Source: Pithys albifrons albifrons (lineage: Eukaryota; Chordata; Aves; Passeriformes; Thamnophilidae). From it: DNA of 64,000 nucleotides. Where the stretch lies: NCBI RefSeq assembly GCF_047495875.1, contig NC_092464.1, forward strand, positions 27,684,865-27,748,864, written 5' to 3'. The first letter of the stretch is position 1. Each line of letters starts with the position of its first letter. Positions 12,311 through 25,202 of this stretch are shown here, one piece after another. The notes beneath the pieces were generated by a model that saw only the letters and a program-made list of their open reading frames with translations, ran no database searches and had not been told where the DNA came from. A program made the position numbers and the translations under genes.

Positions 12311-15300
12311 GTAGTGCAACCAACTTTCTATAATATATCTCTTGACAAATGGAAACTACTCACCAGTAGCTATTCTGTTAATTTGAAAAGTTAAACTAAT
12401 TGTCTGGAGTTGGGTTTACACGATAATAAGTGAATAAGTGAAGCAGCAAAATCATGCTAAATAGGCACTGCATAACAAATAACCTTGTTTGGAAAATTTG
12501 GTCAGTTTAATGCCAAAATAATCAACAGAGAGACTTCTCTTTGCTTTTAGGAGGTTGAATTAGTGCTAAAACAAATAGGAGGTCCAGTATGCAAACCAGG
12601 ATGTATTAGCTAGACTTCTGTTTTAGTGTAGATATGGCATATCTGTAATGTTCTGAAAGTTAAAAGCATCTGTGACATAAACATAAAATAGATAAATGAT
12701 ACATTATTCTTTATCCTAACCCGTCCGTGTGACAAACACCAAAGTCTGAACACTAAGTTCACTGATAGAAGAATTTTAAGTAAAATATGCACACTGGATT
12801 TAAAATCAAATAGAATAATTGTGATAATTTATGTTAGATTTGCTTATAATAGTCACAAATGAACTAAATTCTTACCATACTAAAAAGCATTTAGGAACTG
12901 TGATTATTACATCTTCTGATTGCAGAATGTGGAAACTACATACAAGTATTTAATAAAGCAACCTTTTTTCCCTATGCACAACTACAGTTGCCTGGAAGGT
13001 TGTGCCTCTGGATAAATTAAGATATTGGGTTGTCATAAGGGCTGACTTCATGTCCTGCAGTAGCAAAATTTTGAACAAAGTTAAAAGAATTGCAAGAATC
13101 AGCCGTGTCCACTTCAGATACTTTGATACATATTGTATATATATGATAGTGAATGAGCTATGCTGTTTAAATTACAAGTAATAATTGATATTGGAAAAAA
13201 AGTAGAATTCTTGTTTGGATTTTTTCCTTTTTAAACTTCTTATATAGACATCTTTTTTCGTTGTTGAGCTCTGTGATTTTAATATTGTTACCTGCATTCT
13301 CTCGGCTCAGGAGCTGAATGTGCTCTATCAATACTGATGAGCAAAACTTGAAACAGAGATAGGCAGTTTTCTTTCAGAACTGATTCCCGTGTCAGAATGG
13401 AGATGTGAGTTATGTATCCTTAAGTATGTCCATAATTTCCATTGATTTGAAAAATTAGGCCTATTTCAGAAGCCCAGAGCTGTTCCTGATTTATCTTCTG
13501 TGAAGCTTCTTAGTATGCATGGATGTCAGATTCTTTCGTGCCTTTGCCTTTAGATTTAGGACAGTGATCAGAAGACAAAATTAAAATTTGAACATTTGAA
13601 GTTCAAATTGTAATTTTGTAACCAATATTTTATCTTTATTCCATGTAAAGGAAAGTACTGTACTGTTTATGAGTTAGGACTTTAACAAGGAGTCCTGCAA
13701 CAATGAATATCTGTAGACTGAAATTTCTGGATTTCTGTGATACTCAACTGTATTGGTGTAGTATAGTCTTCACTGCTACAATCTTCTAAAATAGTTTAAA
13801 AAAAAGTAAAGAAATCATTTCTAGCTGACAAATCTAGCAAAACTCTCATTACATTGCAGAATTTGAGTTCTTAGAAAACCAGATGTCTAAATGCATAAAT
13901 AATTTATGACAGGTTGTTCAGGTAATTAACTCTAAACATGTTGTAGTGTCCTTAATATGCATTCTTTCTTCTTCCTTTCTTTCACTTACTTTTGGAGGAT
14001 GGATGTTGGGGAGGGTGTTTGGGATAGGTTATATGGTTCTTGTTTCTGTGTGCTTTTTATTTTTTTTACATTTTGCTAAAGTATTTTGAGGTCTACATAT
14101 ACAGTATTTTAACATGTACAGTGTAATTTTCTCTTGTATTATGCAAAGAATAAAAGCTTTTGCTGCAGTCAAGCATCATTAGTAAATAAATGGTGCTTTT
14201 CTGCTTTTCTAATTACTGCCACTGTATAGGAATCTTCTGTTCTTAGTGAGGTGGTCATTGTATTTTTAATTTTTTCCCCTATAAAGTTACAAGTTTATAT
14301 AGCTTGAAATGCTCACTTTCTTACATTAACATGACTGAAATGGGAATTATGTAGTGATTCATTACATAGTGTAATAATTTCTCTCATTTCAGCAGGGAAT
14401 AGGACTTGTTCAGGAGTTGGCAGCAGTTACTATCTCTGTTGTAAAACTTCCCATGTTTAGACTGGTATGGTCTTTTGGGTGCATACATGGACTAAATTTA
14501 AGTTGGATATCAGAAAAAAATTCTTTACAGAGAGAGTAATTAGGCATTGGAATGGGCTGCCCAGAGAGGTGGTGGATTCACCATCCCTAGAGATTTTTAA
14601 ACGCAGATTGGACGTGGCGCTGAGTGCCATGATCTAGTAAATGGACTGGAGTTGGACCAAGGGTTGGACTCGATGATCTCAGAGGTCTTTTCCAACCCAA
14701 TCGATTCTATGATTCTGTGATTCTAAAAGCAGGGGAGAGCACTGTATTTTCCAGATCATTCCTTCTCTGTTGTCTGCATAGGAGAATAAGTTACTCAGCT
14801 GCTTTTTTTTACCTGTTGGCTGTTTTCACATAAACCATAATGGATGGGAATCCTAACATTAGATCAAAAATTAGATGTCCGTTCATCATTGCTTGTTTGT
14901 TGTGGGGTTTTTGTCCATGTTTGCATATGTTCTCACTGCCTAGACAGTGTTATCTCAGTGTCGTTTTTACAATGCAATTCTGTTTATTCAAGATAAAGTA
15001 ATAGTTTTGGTTTTCTTCTTCTTTAATTACCAGACCTTGCGCATCCATAGTAGTACTGATTGCAAATTTGTTTTAAACTTCTCTTAGTGAAGCCTAATAG
15101 CAGTTTAAGTTGAAGGTACTGTCAGAAAAAGCTGATTACAGTAGAGTTGGGAGGTGCATCGGGGAAACCTGTGTTATTGCACACTTAATCTTCCAAAGTT
15201 AGGGATTATCTATGGCCATTTTCCTGTCTTTAATGTGAATGACAAGCTAAACGTGGGTATTTTGAGCAATGGTGGGCCACAGTAATGTCCAAGTTTATTG

Positions 15301-16614
15301 CTTTCCTCGAAAGGCTTTGTCCTAAAAGGAGGATGTTGGAAGAGATGGTCATTAAGTCTGAACTCTATGGCAGAGGATCTTTTATTTTCACAATTACTTG
15401 CCTTCCTGTAAGCAACATGACTGTGTGAATGTGCTTTTCTACTTTTAGATGAGGTCATGTTTCCTTAGGGGTGGTATTGGTGCTCTATTTTATGTCATAA
15501 GTGGGGGGTTAGGATTCAAAAAAGATGTTTGAGAATGCATATTTCACTGTTTTTTTTTCTTTTGTTATGCCACAGTAGTTCTGTAATACTTTCACATCCT
15601 TGATATTTTGAATAGATATCATTTAGGCTTGAACTCTCAGCCTCTGCTTGAAACTATTGTTATTTCTTTATACTGCAAGGGTTATTTTTCACTGGTGTGC
15701 GTGATTTCACGCTTGCTTACATGCTTTCATATCACCAGTGATGGTAGTTCAAGCTGCAGCATAAAAATCTATGGAGGCCATGAAACTGCAGAAGGGACAG
15801 TGGCTGTATCTCACAATGAAAATAGTAAGAGGCCTAGACAGTGTTTATTACGAAAATTAAATTTGCAAACAGCTTTATTTGGTTTGTGAAACACTCCTCT
15901 GTGTTTCCTTTGAAAAATTCTCTGTGAAAACCCACATTTTATTTAAGAGCTGTAGTTCATATTTCAGGTTGCTAGAACAGGACAATGTACTTGTTCTGCA
16001 AATCTTTACTCTTGTATACAGTCAGAAGAACATAATTTGTTATAGTTTTAATAAGTGATAGGGTTTTACGTAGAGACATGCACTTTGCATTACAGCCAAA
16101 TCATACTGAATTGCTAGTGTTATACTTCATGTAAGTGAAAACTTGGCAGGCTTGTGTTATCTGTTTATTTTTGGATTTTTCACATCCATGTGACTTTTTT
16201 TTAATTTTAATAACATAAAACAAGTTTCTGAATATTGGAACATTTGAAAGTCACCTTTGGCTTTTTTTTTAAATTTTACTTTTAAATTGTTTCTTATGTG
16301 TTTCTTTTCATAGAACATAAATAGTTTAAAGACACATGTTTCTGTCTGAGAAAGTAACTCTTGCATGTCCTTTGGATCTTAACATGTCTGTAGGTTTATA
16401 GGTTTATTGAGGTCCATCCATCTCAGCTCTTGCATTCGTGGATGAAGCATTTGAATGTTTTGACAACAGAGAAACTTTTAGCCTTGTGAAAATAATTTTT
16501 CATATTTTTTTGTGATTTTTATTCAAAAGTTGAGCAAATGACAGAGCTTTTGTTTGTTTTAAATAAAATTGAAGTTCCTGGCATAATTCATGTGTCTTAA
16601 TTTTTCAATATTAG
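12311..16614 (+). other. PHF14: PHF14 intron with one CR1 fragment
   Basis: GT-AG intron (gtagtg to caatattag). It contains a CR1 3' end at 14494-14725. Elsewhere it is AT-rich sequence with short chance ORFs and no exon or RNA gene that I recognise. Confidence 0.9.
14494..14725 (+). mobile_element. CR1 LINE 3' end, plus strand, well preserved
   Basis: Sense CR1 terminal segment: aagttggatatcag, then gggctgcccagagaggtgg, gattcaccatccctagag, ggactcgatgatctcagagg, and the final repeated gattctatgattctgtgattc. It is 5' truncated, as most CR1 copies are. By eye it is better preserved than the CR1 block at 6-10 kb, so it is probably a younger insertion. Confidence 0.93.
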
Positions 16615-16759
16615 GACTCATTGATTCTTGAGAAGTCTCAAAATTGGAGTTCCCAGAAAATGGACCATATTATGATTTGTTGCGTTTGTCTTGGAGATAA
16701 CAGTGAAGATGCTGATGAAATAATCCAGTGTGACAACTGTGGAATAACAGTGCATGAAG
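16615..16759 (+). CDS. PHF14: PHF14 exon: first half of PHD1
   Basis: A 145-bp exon between acceptor caatattag and donor GAAG|gtaatg. It starts in phase 0 and ends in phase 1. It encodes residues 218-265: DSLILEKSQNWSSQ, then the start of PHD1 with ICCVCLGD, the acidic loop NSEDADEI and IQCDNCGITVHEG. These give zinc ligands Cys-Cys, Cys-Cys and His of the first PHD finger. PHD1 is the first module of the PZP reader, which contacts the histone H3 tail. The exon splits the finger right after the His ligand, so correct joining to 25043 is needed for folding. Confidence 0.97.
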
Positions 16760-19700
16760 GTAATGCAACCCTTCATTCTCATTGCGGGAGGAAAGCATAT
16801 GCTTTGCTTTTGATAAAATTTTGATATGCTTTCTTCAAAATAAGTCAAAACTTTCAAGTCTGCAGGGGTAATTTTTTGTGATACTACATTGATCTTTTTT
16901 AGTCGTGTAACACCCAGCTTCTACTTTAGCAAAGCAAGTATCCACAGCCATGGGACAATACATGGTCTAGGGATACTGATACAATGTGTTGTTGCTCTTT
17001 CTCTTGAGATTGGAAGGTCAGGTAAATAATAACACAGAGAGGCACACCTATTTTATTAAAAAACGAAACCTGTTTTTTTCTCCATTAGTCAGTTTGGGCT
17101 TTTTTCCTGATATCCTGTACTATTTTATAACCTCACTTTTGTTTTTTAAGGTTTCCCAGCAATATGAGGTAAGCTACTTGAATTCTTGAAATGAAAAGAT
17201 AGGCTTTCATTCTTTGGGACCATTTATCAAATTTATGTGACTGACTCCGTTTAAAAATCTTTTTGAGCTGTTTAGTGTGCTTTTCCAGGTAGGAAGTGAT
17301 TTTATTACTCCCCTACTCCCCTTTGTTTTTTCATACTAGATTTAAAATTGTTTCAAAATAATATTCTTTATGCACTGAGATGTAGTTCAGTTCATTGCTT
17401 GACATCAGTTAGGAAACTGAGGATGGAATTTCTTCCTTCATGTTCAGGTGCCTTATGTTAATTGTCCATGTGTACTCTGAACTTTTGAACCTGTTGTGGT
17501 CTTTTGAAGACCTAATCCTTACTGTCAACAGAGCTTAGAGAGCAGTTTAGTTGACCTAATTTATGATGAGCTGGATCACACTCCAGATGCCTTTTGAGGG
17601 CATGAGTCAGGTCTTGCTGCCTGCAACAAGTGTTAGGCTCCCAAATGTAGGTGTCTTTATATGCTTGCAGAGTTCCTTCTTCTGTGTCCATGAAGTATTT
17701 TGGAAAGTAACGTGCAGAATATATTTGATTTGAGATACAGTAAGTGACTAAAAAGTTTCTTGATAGATTCCCCCCCCACAAAGCGCCCCGGCACAGTCTA
17801 ATAATAACTCAGGAGAAAAAAGACAAAGTATCTTTTGCTGATAGTTATAAATGCATACTTGAGAATTCCCCAAACATTACATATAGTCGATACATCTAAA
17901 CTCTAAAGATGTGGAGCTCCCTGAAAATTCTTCTGTAAGGTTTATTTAATGATTGTGCAATTAGTTATGCTAAAGTGAAGAATGATTGTGATAGAAAAAT
18001 TATCTTTTGCCCTTTAGAATGCAATGTTGGCAAATTTGTTTTTTGTTTGAGTGCCCTAAAAATCCCCAAAAGATCACTTTCTCATTTTATTTACTTTTTC
18101 CCTAGAAAGGGTAAGATTATAGTTGGCTTTCCTCTACAGCAAAAGAGTTATATAGTTCAAAAGTCACTTGCATTTTAAGGGTTCAAAATCTCTTTAAAAA
18201 TAATTGCTGCTATTCTTCTTTTTACTGTGTTATAGGCAAAGATTCTCTATAGTCCCATGGATATGAAGAGTAAAATGTTTAGGTTTCTTTTGTTGTTATT
18301 GCAACAAAGTAAAATAGATTAATTTGGAAGATTTAACTTGCTAGTTTGTTGTGGTAAGTTCTACAGTTTGTACCAGCTAATTGACTATAGATATTGGTTA
18401 ATTTTTCACACTTAGGGTTGATCGTTTAGCTTTTTGCAATTGATTTTAATAATAAATACTTAAATATGTATGTAGAGCGGTTGTGATGTTTCATTTGAAC
18501 AGATGAAGTCTCAGAGAAAAATAAGCAGTCTGTGTAGGTGGAAGTAACTGATGACTTTGAAAAATATGTAAATTACCCCAGCAACAATTTGAAGATGAAC
18601 AGTTTGGAGTATTATTTGATGTTTAATGTGTATGATTCATTGGTAGATACTGTATCAATTAATAGACATTAATACATTAATATAGTTTTGAGTTGAAATA
18701 GACACGTATTTTGATGAATTGTGTCTGTACTTCATTATTTTATAATGATAAGTAAAAGCAGGTCATACTTTAAATCAGTGTTTTTTTCAGTAGTCGGTTT
18801 TAAGTAAATGCAGCAAATAAAAATGTTACAAAAAATTTAGAACCTTTGAAACTTCAGTTTGATTTAGTGATCATATATATATGTATGTTCAATAGCTTAA
18901 AGGTTGCTGCACTGCACCCAGAGGTCATTGACTCACTGTATTACTTCTGAATGCATTAGTAATATGTGCAGACACTGCCAGTCATTAAGAACTTGCAGTC
19001 AAAACAAAAATGTGATGCAACAGTTACTTTTTGGTCCTTTTGGCCTAAACAGTCAACTCTGGTAATTTCCAAAAGTAATTTTAAAATTAATTGAAGAAAG
19101 AATTACTGTCTAATCATATAAACATTACTTGAAGCCTTGAGAATTAGTTTTTTATGATAGTAGAGACAAGGTTTACTCTTAATGTCGTTGGTTTTAATCT
19201 GTACCTTGTAACCATGTGCCCAGATCTTGGACATAGACTGTATTATAAGAAGTTCTTTGTATTCTTAGATGCAGCTGCTTTGTATTTTGAAAAACATGTT
19301 CCAGTAATAAGTGAGTCTGTTTTGTAAACATATTAAGATCCAAGAATTGATTTTTATTTTTGCAGGCTTGCTTTAGTAGATAGATTGAGGTGGATGCAGA
19401 CATCATGCTGTGCCCTGAAATTTTTTCTAATATTTCAGCTTTTGAGTTTTTTATAAAATGCTCTTTCTAGCACAGTATTGAAAGTGGCTCCTATTTATGA
19501 ATGAGATGGAAATCAATGCAATGATGTTTGCCTGCAGTTGGGGAGAGTAATAATACACCCCTTTCTTGCAAACTGATTTTGATTCTTAGCAGTTGTCATT
19601 TCCCTAGAATCAAACTTATGATGCCAGGTATCCTGAAATGCTCAAACAAAGCTGTTGGAATACCACAGGGGTTTTCTTCATAGTTTTTGCAGGCAATTTC

Positions 19701-22700
19701 AAGTAGTATTGTAATTGAATATGTTTTCTCTACTTTTCCATAGCTCGGTAGGTAATTATTTAGATGGAAGTGTGCTCCTTTCATATCCTACTGGTGTCCC
19801 ACCCAGAGATTCAAGTAATGGTCTTATTGGCAATTTGATTATTCTTTCCCTGAAGACCTTATTTTCTCCTTCCTTGTTAACTATTATAGAAACTGTTTTG
19901 CTTCACAGGGAGTAGTCATACACTCTTGGTTTTTGCTTTTGTGCTCTGCTGAAGTGGAAGCTTCTGTCTGCCACAGAACCTTTCAGATGACTGGGAAAAG
20001 TTTTTCTATGACAGCTGCCTCTCTTTTAATATGAAATTACTTGCTAGCTGTGAAAATGCTGCCCCTGAGTCAAACTGACTTATTTTGGACACCAGGGCTT
20101 CCTCCTTCTCAGGAGTGTTTGTGCTCTACTTTTAGCTGTTGGTCAAAATGTGGCCCCTTGATGTGAAGATGAGCCTTCCAGTTGCAATCCTAAAGTCGCT
20201 GCCTGCCAGCATCGTTGTTGACAAGAATCTGTTACCCTCCTTCAGGGGGATGAGTGAATGTTGATTTGTGTTTTAAGTCAGGCATGGTGTAGATCTCCCT
20301 TCTCTCTTACTTTGCTAAGTTTTAGCTCTTCTAATACAAGGCAACTTATCTCTGTGCATACTGGTTCCTTGCTTCTGTACCTGTGTATTTGGTACCAGTG
20401 CCTTTTTTCTTATGAGTACCTAGTGCAGCAGCTCAGTCCTGAATCATATTCCTGTTGGATTGCTTGCTTGCATTAATGAAGTATTACATAAGGTAATGGA
20501 AAAAAAAGGGGTGATAACTCATCTGGGAGCATCTCTACCAGAGCTCATGTGGAAACAGCAACATGGCCAAGAGTTAGAGGGGGATTCTCATTTAGACCTA
20601 GAGTTATGGACCCTTAATAAACACTTTTACTTCCCTACAAGTTTTGTGATTGTAAGAAATTCAGTTTCTTTTCCAATACAGGTATTCACTGTATGTTGTT
20701 CAGATCACCTGCATGGCCTGCATCACTTGTCCAAGAGATGTCTTTGCTCTGCAGACACATGTCCAAAAATCTATACTTTGTGGAACAAATAAATGGTTCA
20801 AAATGTAACTGCTTTAAAACTGCCCAAGTAACTTACATATAAGGCTAATTTACTACCCATGGTTATACATTGTATTCATCTGTTAAATCTAAAGAGCCTG
20901 TAATTAATTCATAAGTCCATCAATTAAAAATTTGTTCTTCTTTCACATATCAACCTATCTGTGTCCTGTCCCTTCTCCCCCCCCCTGCCCCCCAAAAAGG
21001 GGGGGAAAAAAAAATCTTTCTTACTGAATTTATACAGCTGTTTTCAGAGTTTTTACTTCTGTGTGAAGATAATTGTCATTTCTTTTTATAAAAATCTTCT
21101 TTAGGCATTAATCTGTCATTTTGGATAAATGAGTTTGTGGTAAGGTCTTGTAATAGCAGGACACCCCCAACTGTGTTGTCAGTTTTTTTGACATATTGAT
21201 TGCAGCATGTCTGAAGAAAATGTCTGCAACACAACATAGCATGTGCCGTAACTGTAGGTAGCACACTTGCCAGCTGTTGCCCTTGGGTTAGTTGCTGTGA
21301 ATTAAATGAGTGAAGTTCTGCATTTTTTCAGCTATTTCTGTTCCATCTCCTATCTTTGTTTCTTACTTTACTTTGATGTGTATGTCAGGGAATAAAATTT
21401 CTCTTGCTAGAAGCAATGATGCAGTCACCATATGCTTTACAGTGTAGTAAAACATTTTTCCATTTTAAGTTTGCCCCTTACTGTGGTGTGCTGCTGTCTG
21501 ACATAAAAATTGATTTTTCAAAATCGTGTAATTTGGTACTCTCCAATTAATAAATACAAATACTGTTCTGGATTTATGGTGCACAGAATTATTAATGTAT
21601 TTATTTTAGAGTGTTACTCCAGTTAAGGATTGAATGAAATATATTTTGAATAAGGGGATCTCACAGCATTAATTTTGCAAATATAGTGTTTGCCATAAAG
21701 TTCATTTTTCATGATCTTTACAATAAGATCATGTTTTGGAGTATATCCAGATGTAGCTGGTGTGTGCAGATACCGTGTTTGGCAAAAGATAACTCTCCCA
21801 GAGAAATAGAGGAACAGGTGCAGCCAGGGCAACACTTGGGTCTCTCTTCCCATTTCCCTCAATCCTATAAATTTCAGAACAATTGTTTTAATGGTAGAAT
21901 TCTAAAGTGTTGGCAATTTCATTTCATTTTATTGACAATCACATAAAAATAACCTATTGACAGAGTACAATGACTTTAAATCAGGGAATAAAAATTTTTG
22001 TTTTCTGTATATAATGACATACATTGAGCAGACAACTTCGCTTTGATTGTAATAAATAGATGCCATTGGTGGAACAGTAACTGTTGTGAGAATTTTAACT
22101 TCACTTTCATGTGTTTAAATTCATAGGTTAATATGAAACTAAACTTGTTTTATCGTTTAGTGTTCAAGGAGATGGCAGACATAGAATTATGATACAGTAA
22201 TCTAACAATGTACAAACATGAAGATAATGAACTTTTTAGTTGAAAAGGTGTTCTTAGGGATATTCTGAAGATCCAAACTCAGAATTTTTGTAAACATTAA
22301 GGAAAGGCAGGATGCATTTTAAGCAAAGTATTTACAAGTTATTTGATTTTGTGGTAGCAATACCTAATTGATTATTTGAAAGTATTGTTCATAAAGCCGA
22401 GTTTTGTTTCAGTATTTATATACATTAGTCCTAACTCCTCCTGGAAGGTAAACTCCAAACATACTATGTAGATTTCAGACTTTGAAGCATACTGAAATTG
22501 GTCCTTGCCACTATTGATTTAAGAACAATTATGAGATATCTTCCCTTAAACCTTGCATAGAACCTTTTTTGCCTCGTGGCTAAAGGTACTTGTCTGGTGT
22601 GCCTGGGTATAAAACGTAACCACTGATTGTGGCCTTTTATGCAGCTTCATAGCCCACAGGGTTTTGTATTGCAGCTTTGATTCTGTAGCTTTATTTGGCA

Positions 22701-25042
22701 TGTACCTCAGCTCAGCATCAGCTTACAGACTGGATTTCCTTTTCTTCAGCTCTTTTGGGGACCAGATTATTTTGATTTATTTATCAGCAATAAGTAATGG
22801 TAATCTAGTCTGTTTTCTCCAGTTAACGACCACCGTTTTTGCTGGTTGTAGCAGTATTTGTGTTTAGCTTTTGCTAAATGGCAGTTAAGGAAAAGAGTAA
22901 ATGCCTCCTTGTCTGTCAGAGATCTTAAAACTCTTTAAAGCTGTCACTAAGTTTTAGTGACAGATTGGGGCAAAAAAAAAGGTTAAAAATATGGACAATT
23001 TCTTTTTTTTATTCTTTTGCTGTAAAAAAAAAGGCCTACATTTGTATTGTTCTTGAAATAATGTTTCATGTCACCATGTATGGTAAGGGTGGAAGTAATT
23101 GTGGCACGTTTGTGTCATTTTCCAAGAAGAAAGATAAAAAAACAATCAGGTATAAATGGTAAGTATAATAAGGCAACTATTTCAGAATGCAGGTAAGACA
23201 GTTTGGGTAACTCATCATTCTAATTTTAGCAGACTGTTGGCACTTAGGTTAGAAAAGCAAATCTAATCACTTTGTATTACTGAAGAAGCATCAATGTTTG
23301 AAAGAAACTGATTTTGTGTTGCCGTGGTAGATCAAGGACAGTATTATTCCTTCTGTAATGTAAAGGAATTTTAGTAAGTACTTTTAAGAAAATATTAGTA
23401 TGTATAGAAGTCTGAAGGAATAATGAAAAGGTTAATGATTCATCAACTATGATGTTGATGGACTGTGTGTTTGTACATTAGTGTTATTGCTGAAAAGGAG
23501 ATGTATTGGCATGTATTCAAGATTGTGTTATTTCAGCTTAAAAAATTACTTTCTGGAATGCTGCTTAAAGCTGACATCACATTATGAAGAAGATGGAGTT
23601 ACCTGATGTGTGAACTGTAGGATCTTGTATATCTCTAGTGAAATTTGTCTGTGAATGCACTTCTGCATGTTACTTGTCCTTTCATTCTGGAATACCTTTT
23701 ATAATGAAAAGAAACATTCTGCTGTCTTATTTTAATTCTTATTGAGAGCCTCATTCTTCAATGAAAGACCAAATTTCTTAAATGCTTCCTATACTGTTGC
23801 TTATTTCCGGGATGTTGCTTATTTCACTGAGGGCACTGTCCCAATGAGAGTTAGAGCAGTGGGTAATGAAACAAAGTAATGAATCGTGTTGCTATTTAAT
23901 TTCAGAATTCAATAATGTAACTGCTCTGAACGAACAAATGTTGACTTGATCTCTGTATTTGACAATAGCTGATTTTAATATTTTAGCAAAATCTCTACTA
24001 TGTTTTAAGTGTTGACAACTAAATATTTTTTCTCTTATTGAATACCAGCTAAATGTTCAAAATGTGGGATATGCAAAAATACACTTTTCTGGTGATTAAG
24101 AATTTCCTTTTTGTCATTTACAGTAGCTTTTACTCTTGTGCAAAATACAATTAATAAGTTTCTAAATCAATTTAAAAATGCTGTTTCCTAAATTTGGAGT
24201 TATTAAGTAAACACAGACACCTTAACAAACATAAAGAATACAGTGGATGTGCTGAAGAGAAATAGAGAAACTGAGTGATTGAGTCTAGCCATAATTTAAA
24301 ACCAGGTACAAATGAGAATGCTTGAAAAAGCCATAAGTTCTTCACCAGTGTAGTGTCTCAGAATTGTCAGTCTGTGCTCCACAAACTATACTTTGGTTTA
24401 GAAGTTGCAGAAGTGTTTTTAAGCTCAGTCCTACATCTCAAAGTAGTCAAATAGTGGGGGTTTTTATTTCATGTGTATATTCTCTTGTCATTGATTTGGA
24501 TGGTGAATGCAAGGTGGAAAAGTGGAGTGCATATTTCTTAATATAATGAACCTCTAGAGTAAAAAACAAACCAAACACCTTCTCTTCTCTCCAGAAAATA
24601 ATCATTTTCACGGAGAAAAGCTTGTTGCATTTAGCATGGAATATATTTCTTCTTTTGAAAAAATGCATTGAATTTTTCTCGGCCTTTGTTGATTGCTTTA
24701 AGGATTGTTTTCTCAGTGTCCTTCTCAATGGATAGTCTGGAAGAACACCAGATGTTTCTAGAAGAGTAATACAGGGTTTTTTAGTGTTTTTCAGTTGTAG
24801 TTTAAGACAGTCACATAAAGTAGATTACTTCATAGAATTAAAATATCTTTAAAATGTAGATTTTGCACTAAGAATAATGTTTTCAAATATATCATAAGCT
24901 TTCTTGGGTATGTCAGTATTTTTTCTGAGTATCATTCCCCTTAATCTCTATATATGTGTTTCCTCTTGAAGTCATAACTGGCAAGTGTCTACTTCTATGA
25001 TTGTCTTTTCTTATATGGATCTTCCATTTATCCTGTCTGTAG
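16760..25042 (+). other. PHF14: PHF14 intron, long, repeat-poor
   Basis: 8.3-kb GT-AG intron (gtaatg to cctgtctgtag). Apart from a C/G homopolymer hairpin at 20975-21015 and a 10-bp perfect stem with a 3-nt loop at 22941-22963 (ctgtcactaa, gtt, ttagtgacag), I see AT-rich sequence and no coding or RNA feature. No CR1 or LTR sequence was recognised in it. Confidence 0.85.
20975..21015. repeat. C-run/G-run homopolymer hairpin
   Basis: Nine C, then tg, six C, five A, seven G and nine A in succession. The C6 and G7 runs can pair around an A5 loop, and the minus strand has G-runs in return. It is a simple low-complexity structure inside an intron. Run lengths could also be affected by sequencing error. 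Confidence 0.85.
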
Positions 25043-25202
25043 GTTGCTATGGTGTTGATGGAGAGAGTGACTCAATCATGAGTTCAGCTTCAGAAAATTC
25101 CACAGAGCCTTGGTTTTGTGATGCATGCAAATGTGGTGTCACACCTAGTTGTGAATTGTGTCCCAACCAGGATGGGATCTTCAAGGAGACTGATGCAGGC
25201 AG
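25043..25202 (+). CDS. PHF14: PHF14 exon: end of PHD1 and zinc knuckle
   Basis: A 160-bp exon (acceptor cctgtctgtag, donor AG|gtgaga), phase 1 to phase 2, completing Gly266 and giving residues 267-318. It encodes CYGVDGESDSIMSSASENST, EPWFCDACKCGV and PSCELCPNQDGIFKETDAGR. CYGV and WFCDAC complete the PHD1 zinc ligands, and CELC starts the zinc knuckle that joins PHD1 to the extended PHD. The serine-rich insert between the ligands is characteristic of PHF14 compared with the BRPF and JADE readers. Confidence 0.97.

Noticed and set aside
12311..12394. Continuation of the acidic exon ORF for 28 codons past 12310.
   Set aside because: The sequence after GAG|gtagtg no longer matches PHF14, and the next exon joins in phase at 16615, so this is intron read-through.
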